DNA from: Wolbachia endosymbiont of Diaphorina citri
Lineage (GTDB): Bacteria > Pseudomonadota > Alphaproteobacteria > Rickettsiales > Anaplasmataceae
NCBI RefSeq assembly: GCF_013096535.2
Contig: NZ_CP051265.2
Span: 310,001 to 374,000 of the forward strand
DNA: 64,000 nucleotides
Direction of reading: 5' to 3'
A model generated the notes under the pieces. It did no database searches. It was not told the DNA's origin and saw nothing but the letters and a program-made list of their open reading frames with translations. This document shows positions 58,460 through 64,000 of the stretch, piece after piece. Within the stretch, counting starts at the first letter, position 1. Each line of letters starts with the position of its first letter. The position numbers were made by a program, and so were the translations under genes.

Positions 58460-59304
58460 CTAAGTAGCTGCTTGTCTATTAACTCCTGTAGTAATTTGTA
58501 CGTTTTCCACACTTATTGGAGGATAAAATCCTTTTATTACTTTAGAGTCTTCTTCCTTTAAATATAACAATGCTTCATATAAAGGCTTTGCTTCATATTG
58601 TCTTCCTACTTTCACTTCCTTATGTGCAGCTAATTGATCCCAAGTAACACCATTGCTTTCAATAAACTCTACAGAACCATTATCGCTAATTTTAATTTGC
58701 ATTTCACACTTTTTCCCTTCAGTACACCAATTTAAAGTCATATAATATGAACCATTAGCTACTTCATAAATTCTTGTTCCATTCTCATCAACTCTGCAGC
58801 GTATTCCTCTTGTCTTACTTTCATCAGGCAAGCAAACCGTGATTGAGCTTAGATCATACTTTTTTATTACATCATCATTTAAAACCTCGCTTATATTAAG
58901 TGCTTTCGTGCCACTTAATACAACTCTTGCAGCAGGTATGATCTTGCCTTCTTCAGTCTTGCTTTCTTTTAAAGCCACAGACTTCACAGCATCACCAAAA
59001 AGTTTAATCACCACTTCTTTAATTTCATCAGTAACTTTGCCAACTATGTACTTACCATTATATTTGTTTTCATCTTCAGTAGTGTATCTAAACATGTCGC
59101 TTTCATCTTTGTGAATTTGACGCTTTGGGTCCTTTGTGTTAGTGCTATTAGTCGAAGGATTGTTCTGTGCATCAAAGAATTTCTTCCATGCTTCATTATC
59201 ATCAATAGTAATAGTAGCAATTTTTTTCTGCTTAACGTTGTTTGATTTTTCTTGATAAGAAACTAGACTGATAGCTTCGGTATTTTTTTATCGATACTTA
59301 ACAT
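58460..59304 (-). pseudogene. WO hypothetical protein, distant paralogue, frameshifted at an A7 tract
   Basis: The start ATG at 59302-59304 has a GGGGTG ribosome site and reads M-L-S-I-D-K-K before seven A (59283-59289). The long frame continues after a one-base slip as N-T-E-A-I-S-L-V-S-Y to the stop at 58460. The longest ATG-initiated remainder is 211 residues from 59095. The C-terminal half loosely matches the 3052 and 51718 genes (W-x-x-L, then x-V-G-R-Q-Y then E-A). The stop lies directly at the IS481 end, so the 3' end may also be altered. Function unknown. Confidence 0.6.
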
Positions 59305-59820
59305 AATCACCCCATGTTAATAACATATTTTTCTTTTTTCTTAAAGCATTTAACATACTAACCCCCGTATTAATGCCATAAGAAGTTTATTATGACATTA
59401 CGTAATATGCAAAGTCAAGCCTGCTATCTAAATTTTTTATGACAAATATAAGAAAAGTCATATTCTACTCATTCTAGTAGATATCAAGCTTAAAATTTAA
59501 GGGGAATTTGCGTAAAGGGCATTTCCACCCTTTACACAAAAAGAATTTGATAGTAGAATTAGCTCGTCCAAAAACAAAATTCTTACTATGGCATCTTTAT
59601 GAAAGAATACCAAAACAAAGAGTACCAAAAGGAAAAAAAAGTTTGACTTCGTATTATTGCGTCCATCACAACTTCAGCATACGAGGAAGCCTTCATATAG
59701 TTAATTTAAACAGTAAACATGTACAAGCGCAGGTCAATTCACAGAGGAGAATAAAAGCGCGAATTGAGCGGAAACTTCCGACTCGAATTTTCGACGAAAC
59801 GATAAAAAAGGTTGAAATTA
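59305..59820. other. Junction stretch between prophage island and core genes
   Basis: About 515 bp without a supported gene. An inverted repeat GTAAAGGG-N8-CCCTTTAC lies near 59513-59536 and could end transcription arriving from nrdB. A 113-residue plus-strand frame at 59508-59849 is basic, has no family signature and overlaps the nrdB end, so I leave it uncalled. A phage attachment site could lie here but is not identifiable from one side. Confidence 0.4.
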
Positions 59821-60813
59821 CTACTCTTTACTTTTTATATTGTTTTTAGCAAAAGCCTCTTCCCATGTACCTTGAGTCGCTGCACGACTATATTCTGTTA
59901 CTCTATTTTCAAAGAAATTCGTATGCTCCACACCATTTAGTATTTCATCAAGCCACGGAAGAGGGTTATCATTAATATCATATATAGGCTCTAGACCCAA
60001 TTGCGTCAATCTTCTATTTGCTATGTAGCGTATATAATTACGCACTTCTTTTGCAGATAGTCCTTCAATATCCCCTAAGTCAAAAGCAAGATTTATGAAT
60101 TCATCTTCGAGTTCAACAATAGTGCGACATGCTGAATATAATTCCTCTTTAAATTCATCACTCCAAATTTCATTATTCTCTTTAATAAAAGTACTGAATA
60201 AATTGATAATTGAGTTAGTATGCAAGGTTTCGTCACGTGCTGACCAGGCAATTATTTGTCCCATGCCTTTCATTTTTCCAAAACGTTGGAAATTGAGCAA
60301 AATTGCAAATGATGCAAATAACTGCAATCCTTCAGTAAAGGCACCAAATACTGCTAAAGTTTTAGCAACATGTTTTTTATCGTGCTTTTTACTTTCCTCA
60401 AATTCTAACATGTATTCATACTTCTTTCTCATAGCATCATATTTTAAGAATGCTTGATATTCACTTTCTGGCATGCCAATCGTATCTAGAAGGTATGAAT
60501 AGGCTGCAATGTGTATAGTCTCCATATTGGAAAAGCTTGCAAGCATCATACATATTTCTGTTGGCTTAAATATATTTGAATAATGCCTCATATAGCAGTT
60601 ATTTACTTCAATATCTGCTTGAGTAAAAAACCTAAAAATCTGGGTCAATAAATTTTTCTCTACATTCGAAAGTTTAGTTTTCCAATCTTTCACATCATCA
60701 GCAAGCGGAACTTCTTCAGGTATCCAGTGTATCCTTTGTTGCTGCAACCATGCATCATATGCCCAAGGATAATTAAAAGGCTTGTATATTGGATCTGCTT
60801 CTAGCAATGACAT
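59821..60813 (-). CDS. nrdB: Ribonucleotide reductase class I beta subunit
   Basis: The 330-residue protein carries the di-iron ligands of R2: E in Q-A-D-I-E-V-N, E-x-x-H in N-M-E-T-I-H-I-A-A-Y, E in T-E-G-L-Q-L-F and E-x-x-H in A-R-D-E-T-L-H-T. The radical Tyr follows the first His by four residues (H-I-A-A-Y), so it is the tyrosyl-radical type. It makes deoxyribonucleotides with the alpha subunit, which is not in this window. It is a core Rickettsiales gene and marks the end of the prophage island. nrdF is an alternative name used in Wolbachia. Confidence 0.93.
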   Translation of the reverse strand: MSLLEADPIYKPFNYPWAYDAWLQQQRIHWIPEEVPLADDVKDWKTKLSNVEKNLLTQIFRFFTQADIEVNNCYMRHYSNIFKPTEICMMLASFSNMETIHIAAYSYLLDTIGMPESEYQAFLKYDAMRKKYEYMLEFEESKKHDKKHVAKTLAVFGAFTEGLQLFASFAILLNFQRFGKMKGMGQIIAWSARDETLHTNSIINLFSTFIKENNEIWSDEFKEELYSACRTIVELEDEFINLAFDLGDIEGLSAKEVRNYIRYIANRRLTQLGLEPIYDINDNPLPWLDEILNGVEHTNFFENRVTEYSRAATQGTWEEAFAKNNIKSKE

Positions 60814-60942
60814 AAGGTACCTAATTATTTTGAAGTAAATATTATATTAAATGATATTGAGAATCAGTCAATTTAACTTTTTTGAAATTTGACAACAGAT
60901 AGTTTATCAGTGTATTATGATTTCAAATAATTAATTGACAAA

Positions 60943-61281
60943 ATGCGGGTATTAACATTTTCTGTTTTGCTGTTTTCAGTAGGCTGCATGCACACTATCT
61001 ATAATCACGGAGTTCCTGGCATTAATGTTGAACTGTGGAGCAAAATAAAAGTAGGTGATGATAGAGAAAAAGTGGTTCATACTTTAGGATCGCCAACATT
61101 AGTATCAAAGTTCGACGAAAATGTTTGGTACTATGTCTCATATAAAATTAAACAAGCTAACTTCTTGGGAAAAAGGAAGTACAGTAGTAAGTCTCTGCAA
61201 ATTTCGTTTAATCAGAATGACGAAGTTACAGATATAAGAGAAATCAACGTTGCAGAAAGGTCTTTAGCTGTTGTTGATTGA
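60943..61281 (+). CDS. bamE: BamE/SmpA-like outer membrane lipoprotein
   Basis: The 112-residue protein begins with a signal peptide and lipobox (L-L-F-S-V-G-C). The SmpA/OmlA motif follows: I-K-V-G-D-D-R-E-K-V-V-H-T-L-G-S-P-T then F-D-E-N-V-W-Y-Y. BamE is an accessory lipoprotein of the outer membrane protein assembly complex. It is divergent from nrdB with about 130 bp between. Confidence 0.82.
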   Translation: MRVLTFSVLLFSVGCMHTIYNHGVPGINVELWSKIKVGDDREKVVHTLGSPTLVSKFDENVWYYVSYKIKQANFLGKRKYSSKSLQISFNQNDEVTDIREINVAERSLAVVD

Positions 61282-61333
61282 AAATTTGCTGATTTATTTT
61301 TCATCACAAGTAACTAATTTAGGTAACGTAAAT

Positions 61334-61924
61334 TCACCTATTTAGAATAAAATCTAACGTGACTTCGCGCCAAATGTGATGCTGCTCAGCAGGTAAGCCA
61401 ATTAACGGGCTACATTTATACACTGCACGCATTGCATTATCTGCTGCTGATCTAAAAAGAGGATTATTTTGATAAGAACTACTATCTGCTACGTTGGCTA
61501 CAACGATCTCGCCTTTACTGGATAATAATAAGTTAATTTTTATACTAAAATTTTCTTTATAAACTATGCCCTCAGGAATGCTCCAACACTCTGTCAGTTT
61601 ATCCCTTATAGAATTAATAATTTCTGTTACAGCCAATTCATCATCTTTGTTCTCAACATTTTTCTTATCTCTTATTTCATTTTTCACCTCTTTGATGTCT
61701 TCTCTTAGTTTTCTTTCTACACCCTTTTTTCTTTTGGGAATTGGAATACCCTCATCAATTTCCTGTATTTCAATAATTTGCCTCGGTTGTACTAACTCAA
61801 CTAATTCTTTTTTTCTTTTTGGTATAGGAATAACTGACGAATCATCCGTTTGGGCTTTCATTGAAAAAAGCAAAAAACAACATAGAGACAAAAGAAGAAT
61901 ATAATTAAAATAGAGAGGGCGCAT
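61334..61924 (-). CDS. TolA/TonB C-terminal domain-like envelope protein
   Basis: The 196-residue protein has an N-terminal hydrophobic segment (about residues 5-24), a charged P-I-P-K-R-K-K repeated region and coil, and a C-terminal domain with L-T-E-C-W-S-I-P-E-G, I-K-I-N-L-L-L-S-S-K-G-E-I and A-A-D-N-A-M-R-A-V-Y-K-C-S-P. This is the TolA C-terminal pattern found in Rickettsiales. It is likely part of the Tol-Pal system, anchored in the inner membrane. The central helix is much shorter than E. coli TolA. Confidence 0.75.
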   Translation of the reverse strand: MRPLYFNYILLLSLCCFLLFSMKAQTDDSSVIPIPKRKKELVELVQPRQIIEIQEIDEGIPIPKRKKGVERKLREDIKEVKNEIRDKKNVENKDDELAVTEIINSIRDKLTECWSIPEGIVYKENFSIKINLLLSSKGEIVVANVADSSSYQNNPLFRSAADNAMRAVYKCSPLIGLPAEQHHIWREVTLDFILNR

Positions 61925-62057
61925 ATGTTAAGCAGCTTGTTTTACTGGTTTAAAGCTAATATTGCACATAAAGTCAATATATTTCAGTTGACTTAAACTC
62001 AAATTTGCTACACTAATTTTATTATCTCTATAATATCATATGGCCAATATACTCTAA

Positions 62058-62786
62058 ATGAGATGGAAAGATGAAGGTGTTATTATAGCTGTTAAAAAAT
62101 ATGGTGATAAAAATTTAATTCTTTCTCTATTTACAAAAAATCATGGAAAGTGCAGAGGATTAACTAGGTTAACAAACAATAGCAATTATAAGTTTCAAAT
62201 AAGTAATCTATTACATGCAGAATGGAGTGCTAAGCTACCTGAAAATCTAGGTTTTTTAAAGTGCGAATTGATTGAATCTTCATTTCATCATTTCTTTCAA
62301 GATAGGTTAAAAAGCATTGCTATTGTTTCTTTCTCGTCTATATTAGAAAAAGTGCTTCCAGAAAGTGAATCCTGCATCAAGTTGTATGATAATTTTAGAC
62401 ACTTCATCGATGTAATAAAACATAATGGCCAGTTTTGGCAAAGTCATTACCTTAACTTAGAGCTTCTGCTTCTTACGCAACTTGGATTTAAGTTAGACCT
62501 ATCAAAATGTGCTGTAACAGGTGTGAAAGAAAATCTACAATTTATTTCTCCAAAAACTGGTAGAGCAGTGTCAAAAAAAGTAGGTGACTATTATGCAGAT
62601 AAATTACTACCTTTTCCACAGATGTTGCATGATGTATACAATAACAACCTACAAAATAGCTACTCATATCAAGAATTCAGACTAGGACTAAAAATTACAG
62701 GGTATTTTTTAAATAAATATCTATTTCTGCAGTTAAATGAGAAATTTCCAGAGTTGAGAAATTTTATGCTATCATTTGAATCTTAG
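62058..62786 (+). CDS. recO: DNA repair protein RecO
   Basis: The 242-residue protein has the RecO N-terminal OB fold (M-R-W-K-D-E-G-V-I-I-A-V-K-K-Y-G-D-K-N-L-I-L-S-L-F-T then H-G-K-C-R-G-L) and a helical C-terminal part with L-E-L-L-L-L-T-Q-L-G-F-K-L-D-L-S-K-C-A-V-T-G. RecO loads RecA with RecR in gap repair. The zinc-finger cysteines are only partly kept. It is convergent with pleD. Confidence 0.92.
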   Translation: MRWKDEGVIIAVKKYGDKNLILSLFTKNHGKCRGLTRLTNNSNYKFQISNLLHAEWSAKLPENLGFLKCELIESSFHHFFQDRLKSIAIVSFSSILEKVLPESESCIKLYDNFRHFIDVIKHNGQFWQSHYLNLELLLLTQLGFKLDLSKCAVTGVKENLQFISPKTGRAVSKKVGDYYADKLLPFPQMLHDVYNNNLQNSYSYQEFRLGLKITGYFLNKYLFLQLNEKFPELRNFMLSFES

Positions 62787-62808
62787 TTACTACCTATTTG
62801 AAAGAACT

Positions 62809-64000
62809 TCAACCAGTAACCACCCTATTTCTACCACTGTTTTTTGCTTTATATAAATATTTGTCAGCACGTACTATAAATTCTTTAACATCATCAAGGT
62901 CAGATCTTTGCATTGCTGAAACTCCAATGCTCACAGTTACATTATGAGTTGTATTTTTATCCACAAGTATAAAAGGTTCTTTGGTAATAATTTTTCGTAT
63001 TCTCTCTGCAATAGTATACGCATCTGATACATTGGTATCTGGCATTAAAACAACAAATTCCTCACCACCAAACCTAGCTAGTAAATCTGTCACTCTGATA
63101 TTTTCAGAAATTCTTTTCTGTATTTCCTTTAAAAGCTCATCTCCAGCATTATGCCCAAAGTTATCATTCACCATCTTAAAATAATCTATATCAAGTATCA
63201 TAAGAGATAAACTTCTATCTTTTTCCACAGAATCCTTAACAATATTTCTTAAGTGTGCATCAAAATATCTTCTATTATAACAGTTAGTTAATGGATCCTT
63301 TATAGACATCTCCACATTATTAAATAAATTCATTCTCAAGGCATCTTGATATCTTTTGCGTTTCACTTGCGAATTAACCCTAGCTATTAATTCACTCTCA
63401 TCTAAAGGTACTGTTAAATAATCATTAGCACCTACATCAAGTGCCTTTACTAAATTGCTTTTATCATAATCTTCAGAAAGGATCAGAATTGGTGTATAAC
63501 GTGTTTCTACTTTACTACGAAACTTAGAACACAAACGTAAGCCGTCAGTTTTTGAAAATTGCATGTCAGAAATAATCAAGTCGTAATTATCCTTAATACC
63601 AACCTTCAATGCTTCTTTTGGATCGTGCAGTATTTTAATTGATCTGAAGCGTTGCTTTAGAACATTATGTATCTGCTCTGCTTGAAAGGTGTCCTCATCT
63701 ACAACAAGTATGTTAGCGTCAAAAATCTGATTAGAATACATAATACTGCTTTCTGCTACCCCACCAATCTCAGCATTAGTTTCTCCTCTCAAGCACAACT
63801 CATCTATTATCATCTTTAAGCGCACAAGAGACTTAATTCTTGCAGATAAAGCAGTTTCATCTATCGGCTTAGTTAGAAAGTCATCCGCACCAGCATTAAT
63901 TCCTTCCACTCTATCATGAGTGTCATGCAGCGCAGTTACCATAATTATTGGAATATAAGTCGTTAAGGGATCATTCTTTAGCTTCTTACAAACCTCAAAA
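62809..64000 (-). CDS. pleD: PleD-type response regulator / diguanylate cyclase (5' end outside window)
   Basis: The frame is open to the window edge, so the N-terminus is missing. The visible part is the end of one receiver domain (I-I-M-V-T-A-L-H-D), a second receiver domain (I-L-V-V-D-E-D-T and D-L-I-I-S-D-M-Q) and a GGDEF domain with G-G-E-E-F near the C-terminus and the D-x-D-Y-F-K-M-V-N-D metal site. It makes cyclic di-GMP. Wolbachia keeps PleD with few other two-component genes. Confidence 0.92.
   Translation of the reverse strand, partial: FEVCKKLKNDPLTTYIPIIMVTALHDTHDRVEGINAGADDFLTKPIDETALSARIKSLVRLKMIIDELCLRGETNAEIGGVAESSIMYSNQIFDANILVVDEDTFQAEQIHNVLKQRFRSIKILHDPKEALKVGIKDNYDLIISDMQFSKTDGLRLCSKFRSKVETRYTPILILSEDYDKSNLVKALDVGANDYLTVPLDESELIARVNSQVKRKRYQDALRMNLFNNVEMSIKDPLTNCYNRRYFDAHLRNIVKDSVEKDRSLSLMILDIDYFKMVNDNFGHNAGDELLKEIQKRISENIRVTDLLARFGGEEFVVLMPDTNVSDAYTIAERIRKIITKEPFILVDKNTTHNVTVSIGVSAMQRSDLDDVKEFIVRADKYLYKAKNSGRNRVVTG

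Noticed and set aside
59305..59820. Phage attachment site at the island border
   Set aside because: No repeated core can be matched from one side of the island.
59508..59849. Plus-strand frame of 113 residues at the prophage/core junction
   Set aside because: It is basic, has no motif, overlaps the convergent nrdB end and lacks a ribosome site, so chance is likelier.

Overview
The window is Wolbachia DNA. It is AT-rich and holds a decayed, rearranged prophage WO island that abuts ordinary alphaproteobacterial housekeeping genes. The evidence is the mix of WO tail and head genes, the WO eukaryotic association module (ankyrin, patatin-like and very large toxin-like genes), a cifA/cifB cytoplasmic incompatibility pair, duplicated MutL/RadC/XRE regulator genes, a large serine recombinase with a DUF2924 partner, and many IS copies typical of arthropod Wolbachia.

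Layout. 0-2 kb: the end of the WO tail module (late control protein D) with an ankyrin gene, a small membrane protein and a patatin-like lipase. 2-7.4 kb: a minus-strand cassette (XRE regulator, radC, unknown WO protein, XRE regulator) and a divergent Rpn-family nuclease. 7.7-22.2 kb: cifA-cifB, where CifB is a 4368-residue multidomain protein of the type V kind: two PD-(D/E)XK-like domains, a Ulp1-like protease, a TcdA/TcdB-like hydrophobic region, RTX-like repeats, about 35 ankyrin repeats and a latrotoxin-like C-terminus. A divergent 749-residue repeat protein follows (22.8-25.1 kb). 25.3-33.4 kb: broken recombinase, mutL and rnhA pieces, a second Rpn gene, IS481 copies, then ankyrin-ankyrin-DUF2924-serine recombinase. 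33.5-39.5 kb: WO baseplate genes (gpV, PAAR, gp25-like, gpJ, gpI) interrupted by IS110 and IS982. 40-44.9 kb: a partial duplicate of the radC/XRE cassette, an Rpn gene and a toxin fragment that resembles the CifB C-terminus without the ankyrins. 44.9-49.7 kb: an IS982, a GNAT gene, a gpW remnant, a YhcG-type nuclease gene and a portal gene cut by IS481. 49.8-59.3 kb: a second full XRE-radC-unknown-XRE cassette, intact mutL, a fourth Rpn gene and a frameshifted WO gene. 59.8-64 kb: core chromosome (nrdB, a BamE-like lipoprotein, a TolA-like protein, recO, pleD).

Working together: cifA/cifB form the incompatibility/rescue pair. The ankyrin, patatin and toxin genes are probable host-interaction genes. 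Paired-HTH regulators, RadC and MutL are phage accessory genes present in several copies. IS481, IS982, IS110 and small non-autonomous elements have cut the phage structural genes, so no complete virion set is present here. The most unexplained signals are a non-coding element upstream of all three radC copies that is more conserved than the genes beside it, the 749-residue solenoid-like protein next to cifA, A7 tracts that break two of three paralogous WO genes near their starts, and a toxin paralogue suggesting the ankyrin array is an inserted cassette.
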